Source of the DNA: Candidatus Scalindua arabica
Lineage (GTDB): Bacteria > Planctomycetota > Brocadiia > Brocadiales > Scalinduaceae
NCBI GenBank assembly: GCA_018263435.1
Contig: JAANXD010000001.1
Location: 1-45,478 of the forward strand
Direction: 5' to 3'
Length of the DNA stretch: 45,478 nucleotides
Shown here: positions 17,243 to 25,294 of the stretch, in pieces
Position numbering within the stretch: position 1 is the first letter of the stretch
How the letters are laid out: the number at the start of each line of letters is the position of its first letter
Program-made: the position numbers and the translations under genes
The notes under the pieces: generated by a model
Database searches by the model: none
What the model was told of the DNA's origin: nothing
Seen by the model: the letters and a program-made list of their open reading frames with translations, nothing else

Positions 17243-18268
17243 ATGCGCGTAGCAATGTATTACAACAATAAGGATATAAGACTGGAGGAAATGCCGACTC
17301 CACAGGTTGGTCCGGGTGAGGTATTGTTAAAATCTCTGGCATGTGGTATCTGCGGCAGTGATGTAATGGAGTGGTATCGTATTCACAAGGCGCCGCTGGT
17401 ACTTGGCCATGAGGCTACCGGTGAAATTGTGGAAACAGGAGGAGATGTCAAACGATTCAAAAAAGGTGACAGGGTATTTGTGTCTCATCATGTGCCTTGT
17501 AATACATGTTATTATTGCTTAAATGGTAACCATACTGTTTGTGATACATTGCGTAGCACAAATTTTGACCCAGGCGGCTTTGCTGAATATGTACGGGTGC
17601 CGGAGATCAATGTAGACAGGGGAGTATTTATACTTCCCGATAATATGTCGCTTGAAGACGGTACATTAATCGAACCACTGGCCTGTGTGGTCCGCGGGCA
17701 GAGATTAGCGCGTATAGAACCCGGCCAGACCGTAGTTGTTATTGGCAGTGGTATTTCGGGCCTTCTCCACATACTACTTGCCCGGGCATCAGGAGCTGGA
17801 AAGATAATTGCGACTGACATAAGTGGATATCGTATGAACATGGCAGGGAAACTTGGTGCCGATTCTGTTATATCTGCTCATGACGATCTTCCTTCACATC
17901 TGCTCAAGTTAAATGATAACAGGCTTGCTGATCGTGTTATTGCAACTGCCGGAGCCGTTCCTGCTTTAGAAACAGCGCTTAAATCCGTAGACCGTGGAGG
18001 CACTGTCCTGTTCTTTGCTCCCGGAGGTCCGGACGTTGAACTTCATGTTCCGTTCAATGATTTCTGGCGTGATGGTATAACTTTAATGCCTACATACGGT
18101 GCTGCTCCTCTGGACATAGATGTGGCGATAGAATTAATAAGTTCCGGGCGTGTTCCAGTACAAGATATGATAACTCATCGTCTGGGACTGGCGGATACCG
18201 CTCGTGGCTTTGAGCTCGTTACTGACGCCAAGGAGTCTGTAAAAGTGATTATCGAGCCTCATAAATAG
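17243..18268 (+). CDS. zinc-dependent medium-chain alcohol dehydrogenase
   Basis: A 341-residue MDR-family oxidoreductase. Catalytic zinc ligands appear in CGICGSD, GHEATGEIVE and the later EPLACV. Structural zinc is bound by CNTCYYCLNGNHTVC (Cx2Cx2Cx7C). The nucleotide-binding Rossmann motif is VVVIGSGISGLLHI, followed by ATDISGYR, where the Asp suggests NAD rather than NADP. The sequence resembles the sorbitol/threonine dehydrogenase branch, so the substrate is probably a polyol or hydroxy acid. It follows the LsrF-like aldolase on the same strand, separated by the palindromic repeat. The two could form a sugar-processing pair. Confidence 0.87.
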   Translation: MRVAMYYNNKDIRLEEMPTPQVGPGEVLLKSLACGICGSDVMEWYRIHKAPLVLGHEATGEIVETGGDVKRFKKGDRVFVSHHVPCNTCYYCLNGNHTVCDTLRSTNFDPGGFAEYVRVPEINVDRGVFILPDNMSLEDGTLIEPLACVVRGQRLARIEPGQTVVVIGSGISGLLHILLARASGAGKIIATDISGYRMNMAGKLGADSVISAHDDLPSHLLKLNDNRLADRVIATAGAVPALETALKSVDRGGTVLFFAPGGPDVELHVPFNDFWRDGITLMPTYGAAPLDIDVAIELISSGRVPVQDMITHRLGLADTARGFELVTDAKESVKVIIEPHK

Positions 18269-18302
18269 ACCTTACAAAACCTCACAAGATTCATCCTGCG
18301 AA

Positions 18303-18521
18303 ATGCAGGAAACCGGATTGTCTATTCAGCGGCAGGATAAAGAAGAATTTGTGTTGAACAAAGAATATTCAGGAAAGCTCTTCGGTGTTTCTAATAGTGG
18401 GGAGTTTGTACTATTAGATAATACACGTGTGAAAGCTCTGCTAGAGAAGATTAAGGTGAGCGATAGACATGTATACAGTTTATCGCTTAAAGATTACCAT
18501 ACATCATTTGTCTCCTCATAG
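18303..18521 (+). CDS. short hypothetical open reading frame
   Basis: A 72-residue frame from an ATG at 18303 that overlaps the end of the minus-strand membrane-protein gene by 28 bases. It contains GKLFGVSNSGEFVLLDNTRVKALLEKI, which reads like a beta-hairpin followed by a helix. No ribosome binding site is visible and no family is recognised. It may be a small gene or chance. Confidence 0.3.
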   Translation: MQETGLSIQRQDKEEFVLNKEYSGKLFGVSNSGEFVLLDNTRVKALLEKIKVSDRHVYSLSLKDYHTSFVSS

Positions 18522-18997
18522 TTTATAAATCCTGAGTCAACTTGTTTTTCTATGCTTGCCAGTTTTGTGTGCAGCGTATCAATTTGGTTTGTCAGGTCTC
18601 TGTAGACTATGAAACCCAGGATCAGTATTAATACAGTGTAGACAATTACAAAGGCAGTTGCAGGATTACTATCTTTTTGTGTTGTTTCTCGTGGCTTCTT
18701 AACGTGATAACCATATGCCTTCTCTCCCAGAATAGACTTTCTATACGCCTCTGTTACGTCACTGGGTTCATATGTTTCATCTTCCAATATTTCATTTTTT
18801 AAATCTAAATCATCGTCGTCTTGATGAGTTTCTATTACGTTGTTCGATTCATAAACAATTTCTTCTTTTATTTCATCTTCTATATTTGATTCATTAATAT
18901 CATTTGGCTCTGAAGGATTATTTGTCTGGCCTTCTTGTTTATTCTTTCCTTTCAGCCAGCTTAGAGGATCCATTCCAAGTGCATTTTTCTTTTGCAT
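18494..18997 (-). CDS. small single-pass membrane protein next to ParA
   Basis: 167 residues from the ATG at 18997, which has GGGAGG four bases upstream. The N terminus carries a compact motif, MQKKNALGMDPLSWLKG. A long, very acidic and probably disordered region follows (IEDEIKEEIVYES, DDDDLDLKNEILEDE), then a transmembrane helix (ATAFVIVYTVLILILGFIVY) and a C-terminal coiled coil (DLTNQIDTLHTKLASIEKQV). It lies 97 bases downstream of the ParA gene on the same strand. A membrane-tethered partner of the ATPase, with the N-terminal motif as docking site, is a reasonable inference. Confidence 0.65.
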   Translation of the reverse strand: MQKKNALGMDPLSWLKGKNKQEGQTNNPSEPNDINESNIEDEIKEEIVYESNNVIETHQDDDDLDLKNEILEDETYEPSDVTEAYRKSILGEKAYGYHVKKPRETTQKDSNPATAFVIVYTVLILILGFIVYRDLTNQIDTLHTKLASIEKQVDSGFINYEETNDVW

Positions 18998-19094
18998 AAA
19001 ACCTCCCTTAAAAGAATATACGTTACTGAGATTATATAATCTGAAAAGTGACAAATAAGGTTAGATTCAGTTTGATTAAGAATCTTGAATTGTA

Positions 19095-19925
19095 TTAAGA
19101 AAAAACATGCTCTCTAATCTCTGATTTCTGCTTTTTTGCTTTTGCCCCTTTGAATTTAAGAAATTTCTTTTCTTGAGCAATTACTTCCTTGGTTAAGGCT
19201 ATATAATCTTGTGCTCCGTTAGAATCCGGAGCATATGTTATAATTGGCATACCATGACTTGGTGCTTCTGAAAGTTTAATATTCTTTCTGATTATGGTGG
19301 TAAATACCTTGTCTTCAAAATATTCCTTGATCTTGTCAAGCACTGCAGTTCCTAATTTTGTTCTACTATCGTACATACAGGGTATTATTCCCGTAATCTC
19401 TAATGAACTATTCAATCTCTTCTTTATAACATCGAATGTTTGTAATAATTTGCTTACACCCTGTAGGGCGAAAAACTCGGTTTGTAGAGGAACGAATATT
19501 TCATTGGCTACAGTGAGTGCATTCAGTGTGAGAAGTCCTAAAGAGGGAGGGCAATCAATTAAAACGTAATCATATTTATTTATCAATTTGTCGAGATAGA
19601 ATTTGACGATAGTTTCACGTCCAACCGTGTTGACAAGTTCTATCTCTGCACTTGCAAGGTCGATGTCAGAGGGGATGATATCCAGACCACTTATTTCTGT
19701 CTTTGTCAATATTTCAGTGGCATTCTTCTTGCCGCACATGAGTTGGTATATAGATGAATCTTTTCCATGTACATCGACTCCAAGGTGCATACTCATATTG
19801 CCTTGAGGATCGAGATCGATCATCAGCACCTTTTTGCCAAGCGAAGCCAGGCATGCCCCAACGTTCGCAGTCGAAGTTGTTTTTCCTACTCCACCCTTTT
19901 GATTTATGAACGCAATGCTACGCAT
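19095..19925 (-). CDS. parA: ParA/Soj-family partition ATPase
   Basis: A 276-residue deviant Walker ATPase: KGGVGKTTSTAN (signature Lys plus P-loop), IDLDPQGNMS, and the Walker B region DYVLIDCPPSLGLLTLNAL. The C-terminal half has TKLGTAVLDKIKEYF and KLSEAPSHGMPIITY, typical of chromosomal ParA/Soj proteins. These bind DNA nonspecifically as ATP dimers and position cargo such as chromosomes. No ParB lies beside it; instead a small membrane protein follows, so it may position a membrane-linked cargo. It is transcribed away from the lipid cluster and shares the 610-base intergenic region with it. Confidence 0.9.
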   Translation of the reverse strand: MRSIAFINQKGGVGKTTSTANVGACLASLGKKVLMIDLDPQGNMSMHLGVDVHGKDSSIYQLMCGKKNATEILTKTEISGLDIIPSDIDLASAEIELVNTVGRETIVKFYLDKLINKYDYVLIDCPPSLGLLTLNALTVANEIFVPLQTEFFALQGVSKLLQTFDVIKKRLNSSLEITGIIPCMYDSRTKLGTAVLDKIKEYFEDKVFTTIIRKNIKLSEAPSHGMPIITYAPDSNGAQDYIALTKEVIAQEKKFLKFKGAKAKKQKSEIREHVFS

Positions 19926-19975
19926 CCTGTCCCTTATGATGTGTGTTTAGATGTGACAGATATATAACAGCTAGA

Positions 19976-20003
19976 ATAGTAACATACAAAATGTAGTTGT
20001 CAA
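19976..20003 (-). promoter_or_regulatory. candidate sigma-70-type promoter of parA
   Basis: Read on the minus strand: TTGACA (20003-19998), a 16-base spacer, then TACTAT (19981-19976). The start of parA is about 50 bases downstream. The -35 box is a perfect consensus. Confidence 0.45.
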
Positions 20004-20345
20004 GCATATTTATGTAAAAATTCTTACTATTTACAAGGGGGATATTTTGTAATTTTTACACACTTATACTTTTTGAATACTTTTACATGGTTTTTATTAC
20101 TTTACAGATAGCAACTTTTGGTAGATATGGCAGAAATTTGATAAACGTAATGCGTAAAACAATAATGCGGGAATTACTAAAACTAGTTGCTGGTCTGGTT
20201 AGAATTTTTTTCGTTCGTCTGTACATGAAGGGAAAAAAGGCTTATTTGGTATCACCTCTAAAATATAGTTTGAATTGCCTTCAATTCGGAAGAGATATAC
20301 ACTTTGTACTAGAAATAAGCTGTCTTGACAACCCTAAGATTGTTA

Positions 20346-20374
20346 TTGACATATTGATACAAGTTTGTTATTTT
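20346..20374 (+). promoter_or_regulatory. candidate promoter of the lipid cluster
   Basis: TTGACA (20346-20351), a 17-base spacer, then TATTTT (20369-20374), about 160 bases before the acyl carrier protein start. The -35 box and spacing are ideal and the -10 box is weak. It is the best candidate I see for driving the cluster. Confidence 0.4.
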
Positions 20375-20535
20375 CCCCGTTCTAATAAATTTCTTTATTC
20401 GTATTCAAATTTCATACATAATTTTATTAAACCAGCAATTTTTATAGAAAACAACTTCTTGATACCCTTCTATTAAATGTGTTTTGTATTTCTGTATAAG
20501 TTAGATTTCTGATTGCTTATTAAGGAGGTAAGATA

Positions 20536-20790
20536 TTGTCTGTAGAGAACTTAGAAAAAGATATTACTGCAATTGTGGCTGAAGTAACAGAGCTGGATGA
20601 GAGTGAAATATGGGAGAAAAGAGATGCAGATTTTTTTAAGGATTTGGAGATAGATTCCTTATTGGCACTGGAGATCCTGGCTCTTATAGAGAAGAAGTTT
20701 AAGGTGCAGATACCGGAAGAAAAACTCGTAGATATTACGTCGCTGAATGCCACAATAGAAATGACAAGATCTACCCTTGAAGGAAATTAA
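20536..20790 (+). CDS. acyl carrier protein
   Basis: An 84-residue acyl carrier protein. The phosphopantetheine attachment Ser is in the motif EIDSLLALEIL, on the second helix. Surrounding sequence (FFKDLEIDSL, FKVQIPEEKLVDITSL) follows the family closely, although the usual DSLD is DSLL. The start codon is TTG, chosen because AAGGAGG lies nine bases upstream. It would carry growing acyl chains as thioesters in the cytoplasm. As first gene of the ACP-dehydratase-KS-KS-desaturase-radical SAM cluster, it is probably dedicated to that pathway rather than to housekeeping fatty acid synthesis. Confidence 0.92.
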   Translation: MSVENLEKDITAIVAEVTELDESEIWEKRDADFFKDLEIDSLLALEILALIEKKFKVQIPEEKLVDITSLNATIEMTRSTLEGN

Positions 20791-20820
20791 AAAAAATAGC
20801 TAAAATACTTCTTCATCTTG

Positions 20821-20849
20821 CCTGTCCCGTAAATCACGGAGTGGTCAGG
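20821..20849 (+). promoter_or_regulatory. hairpin between ACP and dehydratase genes
   Basis: CCTG (20821-20824) and CCGT (20827-20830) can pair with ACGG (20836-20839) and CAGG (20846-20849) around a small loop. It sits in the 90-base gap after the ACP gene. A partial terminator or mRNA-end stabiliser could let the ACP be made in excess over the enzymes. No long U-tract follows. Confidence 0.3.
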
Positions 20850-20880
20850 TTAAAACAATTAAGACGAAAGGCTGTTATAA

Positions 20881-21330
20881 ATGTTGAGCTTTGAGGAAGT
20901 GAGAGAGTTGGTTCCTCAAAAATATCCCTTCTTATTTATTGATAAAGTTGTTGAGCTTCAAAAAGAAAGTAGAATTGTTTGTTTAAAAAACATTTCTGGT
21001 AATGAGTCTTTCTTCGCAGGACACTTCCCTGATTTTGCCATAATGCCCGGGGTTTTAATTATAGAAGCTCTGGCACAAGCCTCGATCATACTTTTTAAAA
21101 AGAGTTTTGACACTGAGCAGAATAAAGATAAAGTCTTTTTGTTAGCTTCCGCCAACGTACGTTTTTCAAAACCTGTTTTTCCTGGTGATCAACTTATACT
21201 GGAAATTGATGTAGAAAAGGTCATTTCCAGTGCGGCAATAGTTAAGGGAGTGGCCAAAGTGGGAGACAAAGTCGTAACAAAAGCAACTTTGAGCTTTGGC
21301 GTTGCTGATAGAGAATCTTTAAAAAGTTGA
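20881..21330 (+). CDS. fabZ: FabZ-like 3-hydroxyacyl-ACP dehydratase
   Basis: A 149-residue hot-dog-fold dehydratase. The catalytic pair is present: His48 in FFAGHFPDF and Glu62 in MPGVLIIEALAQ. The opening VPQKYPFLFIDKVVEL and the later NVRFSKPVFPGDQLILEI match FabZ. It dehydrates 3-hydroxyacyl-ACP to trans-2-enoyl-ACP. No isomerase (FabA-type) feature stands out, so it is taken as FabZ-like. It follows the ACP gene and precedes two ketosynthase-like genes, all on one strand, so it is likely the dehydratase of this specialised pathway. Confidence 0.9.
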   Translation: MLSFEEVRELVPQKYPFLFIDKVVELQKESRIVCLKNISGNESFFAGHFPDFAIMPGVLIIEALAQASIILFKKSFDTEQNKDKVFLLASANVRFSKPVFPGDQLILEIDVEKVISSAAIVKGVAKVGDKVVTKATLSFGVADRESLKS

Positions 21331-21366
21331 TAAAACTTTAATATTCTGTAAAAGTATAAAAAACCA

Positions 21367-22587
21367 ATGGACAAAAGAATTGTAATTACTGGCCTAGGTG
21401 TAATTTCTCCTATCGGAAACAAGAAAGATGCATTTTGGAATGCGTTAATATCGGGAACGTCAGGTGTGTCTGATGTCACATCATTTGATACTTCCGTCTT
21501 TAAGGTACATAGAGGCTGTTTTGTTAAAGATTTCAATTATGATGATTATGTTAGTAATGGTTCAGGTCGGGAGATAGGTAAAGGTTCACAATTTGCCATA
21601 GCAGCAGCAAAACTCGCTATCGAAGATTCTAATGTTGGTTTAAACAGTATTGATCCTGAAAGAGCAGGTGTTTCAATTGGAACAACTGCAGGTGAAATTC
21701 AGATTTTGGAAAAAGTGAACTATGTAAGGCATGAAAAGGGAGATGATAGTGTTGATCCAAACCTGTTCCTTAAGCATCCTTGCGTTAATATGCCATCTAA
21801 CATATCTATTGAATTTGGTTTTAAGGGGCCAAGCACAATAATACCTACAGCATGTGCAGCCGGGAACTATGCAATCGGTTATGCATGTGACCTGATAAAG
21901 CTGGGAAGAACAGACATAATGCTGGCCGGTGGTTCTGACCCGTTTTCTAAAGTAGCTTTTGTTGGTTTTAGTAGACTTAATGCTATTGCTCCTGATATTT
22001 GTCAACCTTTTGATAAAAACAGAAAAGGCCTGTTAGTTGGTGAAGGTGCAGGAATGCTGGTATTAGAATCCCTGGAAGAACCACCGGCCAGGAACGCGAA
22101 TATATATGCAGAAATCCTGGGTTACGGTCTGAGCTGTGATGGTTATCACATAACAATTCCGCACCCGGATGGAAATGGTGTTACTTCGGCGATGGAAAAA
22201 GCCTTAACAAGTGCCAAAATTAAACCCGAAGATGTTCAGTATATGAGCGCACATGGTACGGGAACGGTCGCCAACGACAAGGCTGAAACAATATCTATAA
22301 AGAAGGTCTTTGGTGAACATGCAAAAAACCTGGCCATAAGCTCTATAAAATCAATGCTTGGCCACACAATGGGAGCTGCCAGCGCCATAGAGGCGATTGC
22401 ATGCGCTTTAGCTATTAAAGATGGTGTTGTGCCTCCAACTATAAACCACGAAACAAAAGACCCTGAGTGTGATCTGGATTTTGTTCCAAATGTTAAACGT
22501 GAAATGCAGGTTGATATTGCCATGAATAATGCGTATGCCTTTGGTGGCAATAACAGTAGTCTTATATTAAAAAAATTTACGGGTTAA
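21367..22587 (+). CDS. fabF: FabF-like ketosynthase, active subunit
   Basis: A 406-residue beta-ketoacyl-ACP synthase of the KAS II type. The full Cys-His-His triad is present: Cys163 in TACAAG, His296 in SAHGTGT and His333 in LGHTMGAAS. The end [14 protein letters not shown] is typical. It condenses malonyl-ACP with an acyl chain. The next gene, six bases downstream, encodes a homologous protein of almost the same length with the triad destroyed. The pair therefore looks like an active KS plus chain-length-factor heterodimer, as in type II polyketide and aryl polyene systems. That pairing is inferred. Confidence 0.93.
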   Translation: MDKRIVITGLGVISPIGNKKDAFWNALISGTSGVSDVTSFDTSVFKVHRGCFVKDFNYDDYVSNGSGREIGKGSQFAIAAAKLAIEDSNVGLNSIDPERAGVSIGTTAGEIQILEKVNYVRHEKGDDSVDPNLFLKHPCVNMPSNISIEFGFKGPSTIIPTACAAGNYAIGYACDLIKLGRTDIMLAGGSDPFSKVAFVGFSRLNAIAPDICQPFDKNRKGLLVGEGAGMLVLESLEEPPARNANIYAEILGYGLSCDGYHITIPHPDGNGVTSAMEKALTSAKIKPEDVQYMSAHGTGTVANDKAETISIKKVFGEHAKNLAISSIKSMLGHTMGAASAIEAIACALAIKDGVVPPTINHETKDPECDLDFVPNVKREMQVDIAMNNAYAFGGNNSSLILKKFTG

Positions 22588-22593
22588 AAATTT

Positions 22594-23829
22594 ATGAATA
22601 GTCGTCTGGTTATTACAGGAATAAGTGTCTTGTCGTCAATCGGTGTGAACAAGGATGAGTTCTGGGCCAATTTGACGAATGGTGTTTCCGGAATAAAAGA
22701 CGTTACTCTGTTTGATGTCTCTAAGTATAAAAGCAAAAAAGCGGGTGAAATATCAGATTTTGACGCAAAGGAATATTTAGGTAAAAAAGGTATTCGTCAC
22801 GTAGACAGGACATCGTTGCTGGCATCCTCGGCAGCAATGCTTGTAATGACTGATGCCGGGGTTTCGCATGAAACTTACGGTGAGGACGAACTGGGAATAG
22901 TAATCGGGTCAACGTATGGCAGTATTGACAGTATCAGTTCATTTGACCTGGAGGGATTAGAGGAGGGTCCTACTTTCGTCAATCCTATGGATTTTCCAAA
23001 TACTGTCCTGAATGCTCCAGCAAGCAGGGCCTCTATTTTCTGTAACGCGACAGGTCTGAATTCTACAATATCTACAGGAACTGCCAGTGGATTGGACGCT
23101 GTCATTTACGCTTCCGATTTCCTGAGGCTAGGCAGGGGAAAGGCTGTATTGGCCGGTGGGGTTCACGGGTTGACTGCCGACATATTCTGGGGTGCATACG
23201 GATCAGGCATATTATCAGGGAGCAGGAGTGATGGTATTGAGATTTCTGCCCCATTTGATAAAAGACGTAATGGTCTCATAATTGGTGAAGCAGCTGCGTT
23301 ACTGGTGATAGAGAGACTCGGAGATGCACTGGAAAGAAACGCAAACATCTATGCAGAAATTAAAGGCTATGGTTGTACCTTTAATCCAGACAAGGTTTCT
23401 CATGGCAATATAAATACTGAACAAGGCGTAAGATGTATTACCATGGCAATGGAAGAAGCCGGGCTTAATGCTGAAGACATTTCTTATATTTCTGCATGTG
23501 CGAATTCCAGTGTGACCGGTGATAAAATGGAGGCCGAAATTATTAAGGATTATTTCGGCGATTGTGTTGAGAAGGTTCCTGTTAGTGCCATAAAGTCAAT
23601 GACAGGAGAGTGCCTTGACGCATCAGGTTCATTACAGTGTGTTGCCGGTGTATTAGCAATTAATAATGGTGTTATTCCTCCAACAATAAACTTTCAGGAA
23701 AAAGATGAAGAATGTAATCTGGATTGCGTGCCTAATAATAGCAGGGAGTCAGATGTAAAAAACGTACTTGTAAACTCATTTTCTGATACAGGCAACATTT
23801 CATCCGTAATCATCTCAAAATATTCATAA
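22594..23829 (+). CDS. ketosynthase-like protein lacking the catalytic triad (chain-length-factor-like)
   Basis: A 411-residue homologue of the gene before it, aligned almost without gaps through the core (for example SDFLRLGRGKAVLAGG). All three catalytic residues are replaced: the Cys position is Thr163 (STGTASG), the first His is Cys302 (SACANSS) and the second His is Glu339 (TGECLDAS). The fold-defining regions remain (FDKRRNGLIIGEAAALLV, IPPTINFQEKD). This is what is expected of a non-catalytic partner that sets chain length in a KS heterodimer. It is not decay: the frame is full length and intact. Confidence 0.88.
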   Translation: MNSRLVITGISVLSSIGVNKDEFWANLTNGVSGIKDVTLFDVSKYKSKKAGEISDFDAKEYLGKKGIRHVDRTSLLASSAAMLVMTDAGVSHETYGEDELGIVIGSTYGSIDSISSFDLEGLEEGPTFVNPMDFPNTVLNAPASRASIFCNATGLNSTISTGTASGLDAVIYASDFLRLGRGKAVLAGGVHGLTADIFWGAYGSGILSGSRSDGIEISAPFDKRRNGLIIGEAAALLVIERLGDALERNANIYAEIKGYGCTFNPDKVSHGNINTEQGVRCITMAMEEAGLNAEDISYISACANSSVTGDKMEAEIIKDYFGDCVEKVPVSAIKSMTGECLDASGSLQCVAGVLAINNGVIPPTINFQEKDEECNLDCVPNNSRESDVKNVLVNSFSDTGNISSVIISKYS

Positions 23830-23836
23830 CCTCATA

Positions 23837-25282
23837 GTGTCTGCTTCCATGCGTAACTTTTCCCTTGATAAATCTGAAATAAAACCTAAGTATGACGTAA
23901 TTGTATTGGGAGCCGGAATTGCCGGTCTTATCTGCGGAACTTTTCTGGCAAAAAGTGGAAAGAAAGTGTTGATTATTGAGCAACATAGTATTCCCGGAGG
24001 CTATTGTACCTCTTTTAAGAGAAAAGGTTTTGTTTTTGATGCGGCGGTTCATCATATTGGTGGGTGTGGGAAATGGAGTGTAGTTGGCAGATGTCTTAAG
24101 GAGCTTGATATAAACACTAAATTCCTACAGCTCGATCCTATGGACAGCGTTAATTTCCCTTCATTTTCTGTAGATATACCTGCCGAGATTGACGATTATG
24201 TGGATTTGCTGAAAAAACGTTTTCCATCTGAAAGTGAAAATCTGTCTTCGTTCTTTAAAGAATTCACCAGGTTGTACAGGGCTACGTTTAGCACAGAAAG
24301 ACATAAGATGCTTGTCAAATACCAGGATCTTACTTATAAGGAAATGCTGGATAGTTTCTTTGCTGATGAACAGCTGAAGATGGTCTTGTCAGCACAGTGG
24401 GGATATATAGGTTCTCCTCCTCATGAGGTTTCGGCTATCGGTATGTGTCAGATGCTGGTAAATTATCTGAAGGATGGGGCGTATTTTCCTGTTGGCGGTA
24501 CTCAGAATTTCGCTGATGCAATTGCTCAAAAATTTATTGACTATGGCGGTCACATTATGCTATCTTCTAGAGTTGAGAAGTTGCTTACAGAGGATAATAT
24601 TACCAAAGGAGTTACAACAGAAAAAGGGGATAAGATCGCTGCAGATCTTTTTGTATCAAACATTGATCCCAGACAAACCTTTTTCAATTTAATGGAAGGA
24701 AATGCCGTTGATGACGCATACCTTCGAAAACTCGAGACTATGAAGGAAAGTGTTTCATTCTTTCTTTTATACCTTGGGCTTGATAGCCAAATTGACTTAA
24801 AAAGCCTGAAAAGAGGTTTTTACCATACATCAAATAGTACAAGTTTTTCCGATAATGATTGGTTTTATATATCCGTTCCAACAGATGTGGATTCAAGCCT
24901 GGCGCCTGATAATAAACAAATAATTTCTGTTGTTGTCTCATCAAGGGACTATTACGATGATATAGAAGACTGGGCTGTGTATAAAGATAAAATGAAAGAA
25001 TACACAATAAATTACCTGGAAGATATTGTACCCGACATTCAGGGCCATATTGAAGTGATTGACGCCGCTACGCCAAAGACTCTATATCGTTACACACTTA
25101 ACTCAAAGGGTGCAGCCTATGGCTGGGCTGTTACCGTAGACCAGACATGGTCAAATAGACTTCCACACACGACGCCATTCGAAAATCTTTTTCTGGCAGG
25201 ACACTGGACTAATCCCGGGCCGGGGATATGTGCGGTTGTATCCTCTGGTTGGAGGGTGGCCAATATGATTTTAGATAATTAG
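23837..25282 (+). CDS. CrtI/CrtISO-like FAD-dependent desaturase or isomerase
   Basis: A 481-residue flavoprotein of the phytoene desaturase/carotene isomerase/retinol saturase group. The FAD-binding motif is VIVLGAGIAGLICGTFLAKSGKKV, followed by GGYCTSFKRKGFVFDAAVHHIGG and YFPVGGTQNFADAI. The C-terminal flavin motif is FENLFLAGHWTNPGPGICAVVSSG. Members desaturate, saturate or isomerise polyene chains. It starts at GTG 23837 or ATG 23849, with no strong ribosome binding site, only 7 bases after the ketosynthase-like gene. Next to ACP and KS genes it most likely acts on an ACP-bound or free polyunsaturated chain rather than on a carotenoid. Confidence 0.88.
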   Translation: MSASMRNFSLDKSEIKPKYDVIVLGAGIAGLICGTFLAKSGKKVLIIEQHSIPGGYCTSFKRKGFVFDAAVHHIGGCGKWSVVGRCLKELDINTKFLQLDPMDSVNFPSFSVDIPAEIDDYVDLLKKRFPSESENLSSFFKEFTRLYRATFSTERHKMLVKYQDLTYKEMLDSFFADEQLKMVLSAQWGYIGSPPHEVSAIGMCQMLVNYLKDGAYFPVGGTQNFADAIAQKFIDYGGHIMLSSRVEKLLTEDNITKGVTTEKGDKIAADLFVSNIDPRQTFFNLMEGNAVDDAYLRKLETMKESVSFFLLYLGLDSQIDLKSLKRGFYHTSNSTSFSDNDWFYISVPTDVDSSLAPDNKQIISVVVSSRDYYDDIEDWAVYKDKMKEYTINYLEDIVPDIQGHIEVIDAATPKTLYRYTLNSKGAAYGWAVTVDQTWSNRLPHTTPFENLFLAGHWTNPGPGICAVVSSGWRVANMILDN

Positions 25283-25294
25283 GAGGATAAAAGA

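Larger units (their letters stand above)
19926..20535. other. 610-base divergent promoter region
   Basis: AT-rich region between parA (minus) and the acyl carrier protein gene (plus). It holds promoter-like sequences for both directions and no convincing gene. A 129-residue plus-strand frame (20087-20476) lacks a ribosome binding site and has no recognisable domain. Its length is unusual for this window and suggests regulatory content. Confidence 0.5.

Noticed and set aside
17014-17244. 76-residue minus-strand reading frame
   Set aside because: Most of it translates the palindromic repeat (runs such as LEFVIWKLK), so it is a repeat artefact.
20087-20476. 129-residue plus-strand reading frame before the ACP gene
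   Set aside because: No ribosome binding site, no recognisable domain, and composition like untranslated AT-rich DNA. It lies in the likely divergent promoter region.
22594-23829. The second ketosynthase as a decaying pseudogene
   Set aside because: It is full length, without stops or frameshifts, and the losses are confined to catalytic positions while fold motifs are kept.
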